A stretch of 64,000 nucleotides of DNA, taken from contig JAJXWT010000002.1 of assembly GCA_021781475.1 (NCBI GenBank), positions 1 to 64,000 on the forward strand. The letters run 5' to 3'. Below the pieces are notes generated by a model, which saw only the letters and a list, made by a program, of their open reading frames with translations, had not been told where the DNA came from and did no database searches. This stretch comes from a bacterium (GTDB lineage Bacteria; Patescibacteriota; Saccharimonadia; Saccharimonadales; Saccharimonadaceae). A program made the position numbers and the translations under genes. Positions 55,467 to 64,000 of the stretch are shown one piece after another. Every line of letters begins with the position of its first letter. Positions within the stretch are counted from its first letter, which is position 1.

Positions 55467-56126
55467 TTAGTGTACGCCAAAATCAGCCAATGTGCGTGCC
55501 CTTTTTACATCCCAATCAGCAATCTCAAGCCGCCGCAGTTGTTCACAGTAGGCCCCCACCCCAAGCGCGGCGCCGATATCAACGGCTAGGCTGCGAATAT
55601 AGGTGCCACTGCTCACGTGCGTACGGATAGTGAGGTGTGGCCATTTGTACTGGATAATATCAAGGGAATACACGGTAACTTGGCGCGGGGGAATGTCCAC
55701 CGCTACCCCTTTACGCGCTAAATCGTAGGCGCGGCGACCATTGATTTTAATGGCACTATAAATGGGCGGCGTTTGGGTGATTTCGCCGACAAATTGCTGC
55801 ACCACGTGTTCAATCTGTTTGCGGCTCGGCGGCTCGGCCAACGAATCTTCGGTAATTTCGCCTTCGGGGTCGCCGGTGGTGCTCGTGGCGCCAAGGTGAA
55901 CAGTCGCTTCGTAGACTTTATCGAGCTTTGTATAGGCCCCCGCGTTCTTGCACTCACCACCTGTCACGATTAATAGCAGCCCGGTCGCAAACGGATCGAG
56001 CGTGCCACAGTGGCCAACTTTGATTTTTTTGCCGTATTGCTCGCTCAGCACGCGGCGAATTCGGGCCACAACGCCAAAACTGGTCATGCCAGCCGGCTTA
56101 TCAATAAGGAGCAGACTGTCTTGCAT
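55467..56126 (-). CDS. truB: tRNA pseudouridine(55) synthase
   Basis: LLIDKPAGMTSFGVVARIRR...KVGHCGTLDPFATGLLLIVTGGECK. Confidence 0.95.
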   Translation of the reverse strand: MQDSLLLIDKPAGMTSFGVVARIRRVLSEQYGKKIKVGHCGTLDPFATGLLLIVTGGECKNAGAYTKLDKVYEATVHLGATSTTGDPEGEITEDSLAEPPSRKQIEHVVQQFVGEITQTPPIYSAIKINGRRAYDLARKGVAVDIPPRQVTVYSLDIIQYKWPHLTIRTHVSSGTYIRSLAVDIGAALGVGAYCEQLRRLEIADWDVKRARTLADFGVH

Positions 56127-56155
56127 GCTCCTTATTGTAACGTACCGTAGGGGGA

Positions 56156-57907
56156 TTACATACCTGGTATCTTAAACTGACCGGGGTCGGACTTTCCTTG
56201 CTCTGGTGGCGCCTGAGCGGGTGGGAGCGTACTGCCAAGTGGCTCAGAGGGAACGCCAGTACTCCCTTGCAGCGCATCTGGGAGCGGTGGCAATGTGCCA
56301 AAATCAGGCATCGGAGGTGTTGGCGGGAGCGGTGGCAAGCCGCCATTCGCTACAGGGTTAACCTGTGGCGGTTGGCCGGCAAACGCAGCATGCACATCAC
56401 CTAATAGGTCGGTGTGGGAGCGGTTTTGCGCGTCAATTTCGGCAAGTGTAGGCGCGTTATAGGCGGGAGCGACCGGCCCTTGCCCTGTGGGGGCTGGCGG
56501 TGCCACAAAGGGCGCGCTTGGCTGAGCTGTAGGTGCCATGGGTGGGAGCGTCGACACGGGCGGCGCGCTGCTTGGCGCTAGTGATTCGCCATGTAAATCG
56601 TGAATCTGGGGTGACATACCAAACGCCGGCTGCGGTGCTGGCGCATCGGCAAATATATCGCGCACCTCTGGCTCGCCGTTTGTCGTGTCGGCAGCGGCTG
56701 AAATCGGGGCCTGATACGACGGCTGGTCGGCAACATAGTGGCCGCTATCGTGGCTTAAGATCGTGTGGTTTTGATCACCCTCAAGGTCGCGGCGACCTTC
56801 TTCGGCTGCCTCTTCGGTTGTGGCGTTTAGTGTTCCGCCAAGCGATGGCTCCACTTGCGAATGCGGTGGTGTCTCTTCGTAATCGATTTGGGGTTGCACT
56901 AGGGGCAACGCAGCATCACTCGGCGGCTGTAGCTGTCGGCTCAGCTCGTCCTCTGCTTCTTGGGCTGCTGCCACCTGGTTTGCCGCCTGCACCTGGCCAG
57001 CAACCTCATCTACCGTGCCCCTAAAGGCGTGGTCAATTGCTAGCTCACCGTTGGCGCCTGTCTGCGCGGCTGGTTGCTCGGGCGCCGCTAGTTGCGCCGT
57101 AGCGGCAGCGTTTGGCGCCGCGGCAACAGGCCTGATGTCAGGCGAAATTTCGTCGGCTTTTTGGAGTTGGACTGCAATGAGCTGCTGGTTGGCACCAGCA
57201 GCCATTAAATCGGCAGCGGTTGTCATCACGCGGCTACTTGTTTTTTCGTTGCTAAAACGGTCAGTCGCCGCCACAATCCCCGTCAGCAGTGCTGTTGCAA
57301 TCTGTTCATCCAAAACACCTGGTTCTGGCTGTAGGTCCTTGACCAGGCTCGCCACGATTTCACAGTAGCTACTGGCATTTTTGTCGCTCCAGTTAATACT
57401 GCCAAGGGCGCCCGCTTGATCAAGGCTCACGCTTGCGACAGTCGCATCTTCGAGGATTTGGCCGTGCGATTCCAGCGCCTTATCAAGGCTCGCCGCATCT
57501 TGCACGCCAATCGCCAGCACAAAATCAACGTTATAATCACCCTGACTAAATTCCAGGTCACTTTCGTCAATTGTCGTACGATACGGCGTAATAAAAATTT
57601 TAACCATGTCGCCGTCCACTTTGTAGCGCAGGTGGTCGGCCTTTTCTTTATCGAGTGCAATAATAAAATCTTGCAAGCTTAAGACCGTATTTTCAAAGGT
57701 TTTTTCAGGCTCCAAAAATTCGATTGCCGCTGGAATATTGCCGCTGAACACCGCCGTTGCGTGCTTGTCAATTTTGTTAATGGCCAGTGTTAGGCCAAGT
57801 GCTGCAGAAAGCTCATCAACAGTTGGATTGTTATTCAAGGCAACGAGCACATTGTTACTATCCTTGATTTTGTCGATGATCTGCTTTTTGAGCTTGGTGT
57901 CGTTCAC
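56156..57907 (-). CDS. Degenerate DHH/NrnA-like domain protein with long Pro/Ala-rich C-terminus
   Basis: 583 aa; N-term NNVLVALNNNPTVDELSAALGLTLAINK at the nrnA position upstream of truB; C-term proline-rich, low complexity. Confidence 0.7.
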   Translation of the reverse strand: MNDTKLKKQIIDKIKDSNNVLVALNNNPTVDELSAALGLTLAINKIDKHATAVFSGNIPAAIEFLEPEKTFENTVLSLQDFIIALDKEKADHLRYKVDGDMVKIFITPYRTTIDESDLEFSQGDYNVDFVLAIGVQDAASLDKALESHGQILEDATVASVSLDQAGALGSINWSDKNASSYCEIVASLVKDLQPEPGVLDEQIATALLTGIVAATDRFSNEKTSSRVMTTAADLMAAGANQQLIAVQLQKADEISPDIRPVAAAPNAAATAQLAAPEQPAAQTGANGELAIDHAFRGTVDEVAGQVQAANQVAAAQEAEDELSRQLQPPSDAALPLVQPQIDYEETPPHSQVEPSLGGTLNATTEEAAEEGRRDLEGDQNHTILSHDSGHYVADQPSYQAPISAAADTTNGEPEVRDIFADAPAPQPAFGMSPQIHDLHGESLAPSSAPPVSTLPPMAPTAQPSAPFVAPPAPTGQGPVAPAYNAPTLAEIDAQNRSHTDLLGDVHAAFAGQPPQVNPVANGGLPPLPPTPPMPDFGTLPPLPDALQGSTGVPSEPLGSTLPPAQAPPEQGKSDPGQFKIPGM

Positions 57908-58069
57908 GGTGATTTAGTGCCTTTTTGTTTATAAAGAGATTTCAGCGACTACTATACCACAAGCGGTTTGCCATCGTCAACATGAGGGCACTCCCTTTAC
58001 AACACCTTTGTTTTCCTTTATAATACGACGTTGATTCATCACTAACAGTTAATAATCAAAGGAACATGA

Positions 58070-58459
58070 ATGCCCATCATTAAATCAGCCATTAAGCGCA
58101 TGAAACAGACCGCCGTTCGGCGCGAACGCAATGTTGCAACCAAACGAGACATCAAGTCGGCCGTAAAGGCGTTTTTGGCCAAGCCAACCGCTGAATCATT
58201 AGGCGCTGCGCAAAGCGAATACGACACGGCAGTCAAAAAAGGCTTGCTAAAAAAAGCAACCGCCGCACGTCGCAAATCATCGCTTGCCAAGGTGGCAAAA
58301 AATGCGGGCGTAAAACTTGCGCCAGCCCAAAAGGCCGCCGCTAAGCCAAGCGTCGCTGCTAAAGCTAAAAAAGCCGCGCCCGCAAAAGCCGCTGCTAAGC
58401 CTGCCGCAAAACCCGCAGTAAAAAAAGCTGCGCCTAAAAAGCCAGCTCCAAAAAAATAA
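58070..58459 (+). CDS. rpsT: Ribosomal protein bS20 with extended Lys/Ala/Pro tail
   Basis: MPIIKSAIKRMKQTAVRRERNVATKRDIKSAVKAFL... then AKAKKAAPAKAAAKPAAKPAVKKAAPKKPAPKK. Confidence 0.9.
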   Translation: MPIIKSAIKRMKQTAVRRERNVATKRDIKSAVKAFLAKPTAESLGAAQSEYDTAVKKGLLKKATAARRKSSLAKVAKNAGVKLAPAQKAAAKPSVAAKAKKAAPAKAAAKPAAKPAVKKAAPKKPAPKK

Positions 58460-58468
58460 TCTGGGCAC

Positions 58469-58507
58469 ACTAAAAAAATCGCCGAGCTATTCGGTGATTT
58501 TTTTAGT
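58469..58507. terminator. Bidirectional intrinsic terminator (rpsT / holA)
   Basis: CTAAAAAAATCgCCGA-gctat-TCGGtGATTTTTTTAG. Confidence 0.85.
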
Positions 58508-59440
58508 AGCAAGTTCACCCACAAATCGATCAACAATTGCCCAGGGATCGCCACCGGTACTCTTTGCTTTGCTATCAAGCGCTGCCAGCAAGAGCGTCAG
58601 CGCCCGTACGCGTTCATACGACAACGCGTCAGCCATTGGCTGTAGATTTTTAACAGCATAGGGAGTCACCCCAAGCTGCCCCGCAATTACTTCGGGGCGT
58701 TTTTCGCCACTTACCTTTATAGCTGCCAGCTGTGACCACTGGCTCGCCAGGTAACCTAGCGCCATATACGGGTCCGCCGTGACATGCAGCTGACGCAGCA
58801 GTTCTTGCACGCGGGCCCTATTTCCGCCAAGTGCCACTCCTATGAGCGTAAATATATTATTCACAGAGCTTTCGGGTAACACTGCGGCAATCGCGTCGTC
58901 GGTAATGGTATCAAGCACCGCCAGCGACTGCAAAGCGTTCTCGAGCTGCTGCTGATTGATACTGATACTCCCTGGCCGGGCGCCCTGCCCAGTGGCTCGC
59001 GCAACCAGCTCGTCCGCCTGGCGGTTGTCGAGCGACGCCCCAAGCTCGGCGGCACGCTGCACGACCCACGCGCGCGCGGTGTTCACGTGCCGCTCTGTCC
59101 ACGGGTCAGCTGCCCGCAGTGTCGCCACCTTGCTAATTATTTTGTACGCTTTTGTCCGTTTATCGGGTTTTGCTTCGACAAGCACCAGCGTTGTGTCACT
59201 GCTCACCCGGTCGACCCAATCACCGAGCCGCCCCCATACGGCAGGATTTTCCGATGTATTGTAAAGAACGACCAACCGCTCGGTGCTAAATAGCGTTGCG
59301 CCCGCGATAATATCCGCCAGCTGGTTTTCGGTGCATTCGCTCCCATCAACCGTCTCGGCCGGGACCGTGCTTGCAGCAATAATGCTATTCACGGCTTGCC
59401 GCTGTTTATAGGTGTCTTCGCCCGTAATAAGGTAGATCAT
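58487..59440 (-). CDS. holA: DNA polymerase III subunit delta
   Basis: Start MIYLITGEDTYKQRQAVNSIIA at 59440; DPYMALGYLASQWSQLAAIK. Confidence 0.88.
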   Translation of the reverse strand: MIYLITGEDTYKQRQAVNSIIAASTVPAETVDGSECTENQLADIIAGATLFSTERLVVLYNTSENPAVWGRLGDWVDRVSSDTTLVLVEAKPDKRTKAYKIISKVATLRAADPWTERHVNTARAWVVQRAAELGASLDNRQADELVARATGQGARPGSISINQQQLENALQSLAVLDTITDDAIAAVLPESSVNNIFTLIGVALGGNRARVQELLRQLHVTADPYMALGYLASQWSQLAAIKVSGEKRPEVIAGQLGVTPYAVKNLQPMADALSYERVRALTLLLAALDSKAKSTGGDPWAIVDRFVGELATKKITE

Positions 59441-60315
59441 AGCTGCTCTTCTACCTGGCATACTGGGCATACATGGGTGCCCCGCCCCGCAACACGTCGC
59501 TTTATAATAACCCCACCACACCGTGGACATATTTGACCCTCGCGGCGGAATACGTTTGCAAACTTTAAGTAGCTGCCCTTGTTACCTTCGGCATCAACAT
59601 AATTTTTGTCCGTGCTACCACCATATTGCAGGCTCAACTCCATCACATACTTAATTTGTTCGAGCAGCACCGCAAGCTGTTCGTCGGAGACATTTTTTAC
59701 CCGCATCGCCGGGTGAATTTTTGCGCCCCACAGGCTTTCGTCGGCATAAATATTGCCCACCCCGGCCAGCACCGTTTGGTCCAAAATGGCCGCTTTAATA
59801 GTTGTATTGTTACGGCGGCGCATACGCGGTATAAACTCCGCAGCCGTAAAACTGGGCTCCAGCGGTTCGGGGCCGACTTTTTTCATAAAATCGATGTTGG
59901 GCACTTCGAGCGTCGGGAACAACTTTAGCCAACCAAATTTGCGTAGATCGTTAAAATAAAGGTGTGAATCATCGGTAAAATCCAGGACGACACGGGTAAA
60001 CCTGTCGGGTAAACTACCCACCAGGCTGTCGCTCGGGTGCCCCCCACCCCAACGCTCGCTGCCGACATACACCAGCTGACCCGTCATTTTTAAGTGAACC
60101 GCTAACGTATAACCAGTGCTCAGCTCTATTAGCAGCACCTTGGCGCGACGACGTACCGTGGTGATGGTAGCGCCCACTAAAAAATTACGCACATCGGCGG
60201 GGCTATTTGGAAAGCTTTTCGGCGAGTCTATCTGATGTGCTGCCGTAATACGCTTGCCAATGATGAGGCGCTCCAGGCCCCTTCGAATTGTCTCTACCTC
60301 GGGCAACTCAGGCAT
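59437..60315 (-). CDS. mutM: Formamidopyrimidine-DNA glycosylase
   Basis: Start MPELPEVETIRRGLERLIIGKRI; C-terminal zinc finger CPRCGGVIIKRRVAGRGTHVCPVCQ. Confidence 0.97.
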   Translation of the reverse strand: MPELPEVETIRRGLERLIIGKRITAAHQIDSPKSFPNSPADVRNFLVGATITTVRRRAKVLLIELSTGYTLAVHLKMTGQLVYVGSERWGGGHPSDSLVGSLPDRFTRVVLDFTDDSHLYFNDLRKFGWLKLFPTLEVPNIDFMKKVGPEPLEPSFTAAEFIPRMRRRNNTTIKAAILDQTVLAGVGNIYADESLWGAKIHPAMRVKNVSDEQLAVLLEQIKYVMELSLQYGGSTDKNYVDAEGNKGSYLKFANVFRREGQICPRCGGVIIKRRVAGRGTHVCPVCQVEEQL

Positions 60316-60880
60316 GTTGCAAGAATTCCCGGACATGTGCCTTTGCCGTTTCGTTGTCGGCAAACCACACCGCCTGCATACCCGCCGCCTCGGCGCCGTG
60401 ACAGTTTTCAAACACATCATCAATCATCAGGCAATCACCCACCGGCACACCTAGTTTCTGCGCCATAAGTGTAAATATATCTGGGTTTGGCTTCACAATC
60501 CCTGCCTCACTCGACACCATATAGCCATCAAAAACGCCACCGTGCAGCTCGTGATCGTTAAACAGTACGCCCGGCATATCACGGCCCGCATTGGTCAGGA
60601 GGCCAATTTTTACCTCTGGCGCACGAATTTCTTGAATAAAATCAAACATCGGCTGGTTACGGACGCGTTTTTGCTTAAAGATTTCAAACATTTCATCTTT
60701 GGTTTTGCCAAGCAACGCCGCGAGTTGTGTTGCATAATCATCAAACACTAAAAACCCATAATCGTTCTGGCGGTTAATGTCCACCATATCATTCCGCTTT
60801 TCGGGCGGGCACATGGCAAGGAGCGCGAACATACTGCCGCCATAGAGCACGCCAAAACAGTCAAAGATTACCGCCTTCAT
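60308..60880 (-). CDS. HAD-superfamily hydrolase
   Basis: MKAVIFDCFGVLYGG; KIGLLTNAGRDM; IVKPNPDIFTLMAQKLGVPVGDCLMIDD. Confidence 0.9.
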   Translation of the reverse strand: MKAVIFDCFGVLYGGSMFALLAMCPPEKRNDMVDINRQNDYGFLVFDDYATQLAALLGKTKDEMFEIFKQKRVRNQPMFDFIQEIRAPEVKIGLLTNAGRDMPGVLFNDHELHGGVFDGYMVSSEAGIVKPNPDIFTLMAQKLGVPVGDCLMIDDVFENCHGAEAAGMQAVWFADNETAKAHVREFLQHA

Positions 60881-60897
60881 GCCCCTATTATACAAAT

Positions 60898-61530
60898 TTA
60901 TTGCAGTGGTGTGGTAATAGTTTGCGTTTTAGTATCAATATAGTTCGGCTGAAAGTCAGGGATTTGGTTCACAAACAATGCTTTTATTTGCGCAATGTTC
61001 GCGCCCATATTGCCCGGCGACCCCTTACAGGTTGACGTCCAAAGCGTATGGGTAGCGGCACCATTATTATTGGTTTCAAATGTATACAACCGGCCATTTG
61101 TTGCGCACACGCCGCGCGTGTCGGTGTCACTTGCCGAACCCTGCACGCGGTAGGCGTACGCCTTATCAAGCGCATACACAAACTGTTCATATGCCGCTTG
61201 GCTGTTTGGGTATGTTTTAAACGTCACAACGTCGTTCTGATAGCCGCGATAGGTAGTGTAGGTGCGCGTTGTTGGCGTAACGACAATCTGATAGCTTTTA
61301 AAGCTTTCATTCGCAACGATTGGCCCGCGTTCAATAAAACTCACGCCACGACCACTTGACGTATCAAGCAAATCACTCTGAATACTGCTCGACTGCGAGG
61401 TAGTGGTGGTATTTGACGTGCCGCCGCTAAATAGTATGCGGCCAAGGCTCACAAGGGCGGCAACAACAAGCGCAACGACAACAATTGCGATTATTATGGG
61501 GATTATCCTTGGTTTGCCACCTTTGTACAT
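60898..61530 (-). CDS. Hypothetical membrane-anchored extracytoplasmic protein
   Basis: 210 aa; single N-terminal TM then secreted domain. Confidence 0.7.
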   Translation of the reverse strand: MYKGGKPRIIPIIIAIVVVALVVAALVSLGRILFSGGTSNTTTTSQSSSIQSDLLDTSSGRGVSFIERGPIVANESFKSYQIVVTPTTRTYTTYRGYQNDVVTFKTYPNSQAAYEQFVYALDKAYAYRVQGSASDTDTRGVCATNGRLYTFETNNNGAATHTLWTSTCKGSPGNMGANIAQIKALFVNQIPDFQPNYIDTKTQTITTPLQ

Positions 61531-61565
61531 GCAACTATAGTGCCACAGTACACTCGAATTGTCAA

Positions 61566-62480
61566 CTACCTATAGACGCCGTACCTGCCATCATTCAAAC
61601 CGTGCTCACGAATCAAAAAATTTAGCATTTGGCGCATGGGCTCGCTGTTCAGTAAACGAAAATCCCCAAACTCACCAAACTTATCGGGCAACATGCAAAG
61701 CACAATTACTTCGACAGCGCCCGGACTGTGCCCGTTATGCTCAATCACGTAACTACGCGTGTCGGCTTGTAACAGCTCGGTATCTGTGAGACGGCCCTCT
61801 TGCACGAGCTCTTCGAGCCGGCGCCGAAAACTACTCGGTGTTTTTACATCAATGTTAATATAGCGGCCACTTTCTGGGTCACGAACCTGTAAATCTATGC
61901 CTATCGCATCACCAGTCCGGTTTGGCATCGTGGCGTCAAACCCGCGATCACGCGCGGCTTGATACACCGCAATTTCGCGCGTGAGGCCACGCACAATTGC
62001 CCGCCATTGAGCATCGCTAAATAGCGGACCGCGGGCCTGGTAGCACACGCTATCACACCCCTGCTTTGCCCTGGTCACAAACTGTGCCCGCTGCGACTGG
62101 TCCATCGCTAAAATTGCTGCCACGAATGTGTCATTAAAATCTATTAATTCGTACAAACGTGCTTTTTTGTCGTGGTACCCGTATGGGTGCTGGTCCATCT
62201 GTTGCTGAGCGGCGGCGGCCCTTGGGGCTTGCGAATACAAAGACACAAGCCAGTCTAGCGGCCGTCCACTTTGCTCGGCCTGAGCGCGAAAATGTTTAAT
62301 AAGCGCATCAAGCCGGGCAGCCTTTGGGCGGCGGTGTGGCATTGCGCGCTCAACCACGCGCAGCGCACCTGCATATACATCCTGCTCGTTTTGGCTGCTT
62401 TGACGGCCATACGAACCCCCAAACTGGGGACGGAATCGGCGCCACAGGACTACTTTTTGTAACGTGTTTGTGTGTTGCAT
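61566..62480 (-). CDS. Hypothetical protein with PD-(D/E)XK-like motif
   Basis: 304 aa; GDAIGIDLQVRDPESGRYINIDVKTPSSF. Confidence 0.65.
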   Translation of the reverse strand: MQHTNTLQKVVLWRRFRPQFGGSYGRQSSQNEQDVYAGALRVVERAMPHRRPKAARLDALIKHFRAQAEQSGRPLDWLVSLYSQAPRAAAAQQQMDQHPYGYHDKKARLYELIDFNDTFVAAILAMDQSQRAQFVTRAKQGCDSVCYQARGPLFSDAQWRAIVRGLTREIAVYQAARDRGFDATMPNRTGDAIGIDLQVRDPESGRYINIDVKTPSSFRRRLEELVQEGRLTDTELLQADTRSYVIEHNGHSPGAVEVIVLCMLPDKFGEFGDFRLLNSEPMRQMLNFLIREHGLNDGRYGVYR

Positions 62481-62516
62481 GCTTTGAATTTTAGTATAGC
62501 ATACGCGCCGGCAGGG

Positions 62517-64000
62517 CTACAGTTCGCCCCAGTTGTCACCCACATGCACATCCACCTGCAGCGCCACACCCAGGTCGGGTGCAATATGCTCCATAGTGTC
62601 CTGCAAAATCTCGGCGATTTTGTCGGCATTTTGCCGCGAACATTCCACCAAAATACTGTCATGCACCTGCAATAATTGCTCGCCCAGGCCTTCTATTTTT
62701 TGATCGATTGCGACCATTGCCTTTTTCATTAAGTCCGCTTCGGTGCCCTGAATCGGCATGTTCGCTGCCGCACGTTCGGCTGACTGGCGCACCATAAAAT
62801 TGCTGCTGTGGATATCGGGTGTGGAGCGGCGGCGCCCGTAGAGCGTTTCGACGTAACCATCACTCCGTGCCCTTTCGACAATTTGTTTGGTATAGGCGAC
62901 CAACTTAGCGCGCACCGTGTTATATTCGTCGATAAACGCTTTGGCTTCGGTAAAGCTCATGCCCGTCGCCGCGGTAAGCCCATGCACACTCATGCCATAC
63001 AAAACGCCAAAGTTTACCGTTTTTGCTGCGCTACGCTGTGCTTTTGTTACATTATCAAGCGGCACCTTGTAGACTTCGGCCGCTGTTTTAGCATGGATAT
63101 CAGTGCCGGCATTAAAATCATTAATCATCTTTTCGTCGCCGGCCAGTACGGCCGCAAGGCGCAGCTCAAACTGGCTGTAATCGGCATTCACAAATACATT
63201 ACCTTTTTCGGGCACAAAGGCATCGCGGATTTTGCGCCCCAACTCAGTGCGCACCGGAATATTTTGTAGGTTCGGCTCGGTGCTACTAAGGCGCCCCGTT
63301 GCCGCCACATCTTGGTTAAAGGTTGTATGTATGCGACCATGCTCATCGACCAATTTTGGCAATGCTGTGACATACGTATTTTGCAGCTTGCTAAGCTCCC
63401 GGTGCTGTTCAATCAGCTCGATAATTGGGTGCTGACCGCGTAGCTTATCGAGCTCGCTCTGGCCAGTACTAAAACCCGTTTTCCCACGCTTAATGCCAGC
63501 AGTTGGCAGTTGTAATTTTGTAAACAGCACCCCGGCTAGTTGGCTCGGGCTCGCAATATTAAATTCATAGCCAACCATGTCGAACATTTGTGTCTGCACT
63601 ACTGCCAAGTCTTGAGTAATTTTTGTATTCATCTGTTCAAGCTGCCCGCTGTCGAGCTTGATGCCCCGGTACTCCATTCGAGCCAGCACTGGTATTAACG
63701 GGAAATCAATTGTTCGTGCCACGCTAGCCAGTTTGGGTAGTTCATCGAGCGCCTTTGCTTGCTCTTCGAACAATGTCCACAACGCGCTGATTGCGAGTTC
63801 CGGGCTGTCAACTTCCATACCAATCAGGTCGCCAAGTGCCCTACTTTTACGGAGTGGGTTAAGCAAAAACGAACCCTGGGCAATGTCATGGTGGACTTCA
63901 GGCAAGTCAACGTAGCCCGTGGCCAGTAGCATTTTCAAAAATATTTTTGCATCGTGCGCCACAATCGGCACATTCAACAAAATATCCTTTGCCTCGGCAA
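62517..64000 (-). CDS. polA: DNA polymerase I, C-terminal part (runs off window end)
   Basis: VFVNADYSQFELRLAAVLAGDEKMINDFNAGTDIHAKTAAEVYKV; RSAAKTVNFGVLYGMSVHGL; frame stays open to 64000. Confidence 0.96.
   Translation of the reverse strand, partial: AEAKDILLNVPIVAHDAKIFLKMLLATGYVDLPEVHHDIAQGSFLLNPLRKSRALGDLIGMEVDSPELAISALWTLFEEQAKALDELPKLASVARTIDFPLIPVLARMEYRGIKLDSGQLEQMNTKITQDLAVVQTQMFDMVGYEFNIASPSQLAGVLFTKLQLPTAGIKRGKTGFSTGQSELDKLRGQHPIIELIEQHRELSKLQNTYVTALPKLVDEHGRIHTTFNQDVAATGRLSSTEPNLQNIPVRTELGRKIRDAFVPEKGNVFVNADYSQFELRLAAVLAGDEKMINDFNAGTDIHAKTAAEVYKVPLDNVTKAQRSAAKTVNFGVLYGMSVHGLTAATGMSFTEAKAFIDEYNTVRAKLVAYTKQIVERARSDGYVETLYGRRRSTPDIHSSNFMVRQSAERAAANMPIQGTEADLMKKAMVAIDQKIEGLGEQLLQVHDSILVECSRQNADKIAEILQDTMEHIAPDLGVALQVDVHVGDNWGEL

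Noticed and set aside
1-64000. Prophage, IS element or toxin-antitoxin module
   Set aside because: No transposase, integrase with att sites, phage structural genes or TA pair recognised; the Xer protein looks like a housekeeping recombinase

Overview
The window is about 64 kb of densely packed bacterial chromosome, approximately 50% G+C. Gene content and protein style are consistent with a Patescibacteria/Saccharibacteria (TM7)-like, monoderm-type reduced genome; this assignment is an inference, since no database search was possible. Most of it is housekeeping: gyrB (partial), comM, infC-rpmI-rplT, rpmB, miaA, thrS, sodA, ndk, a Xer recombinase, ychF, tlyA, efp, rpsF-ssb-rpsR, ftsK, rnj, UDG, pnp, rpsO, truB, rpsT, holA, mutM and polA (partial). 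There is a near-complete type IV pilus operon (about 25.0-39.6 kb) and a VirD4/TraG-like ATPase. RNA genes read directly from sequence are tmRNA (minus, 8187-8572), RNase P RNA (minus, 11328-11676) and tRNAs Pro(GGG), Val(GAC), Thr(CGT), Asp(GTC) and Arg(CCT). The items most worth a second look are: (1) a T-box-like leader with a textbook antiterminator fold plus intrinsic terminator upstream of thrS; (2) a 1.8 kb hairpin-rich non-coding island (6.85-8.64 kb) with a discrete promoter-sRNA-terminator unit; (3) a G+C-rich, actinobacterial-looking LPHTG surface protein, a horizontal transfer candidate; (4) an infC promoter overlapped by a perfect inverted repeat, with a probable AUC start codon; (5) a 10-bp tandem repeat resembling a dif half-site beside a xer gene; (6) a broken pseudopilin gene; (7) a large unrecognised secreted protein in the pilus locus. 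No CRISPR array, IS element or rRNA gene was seen.
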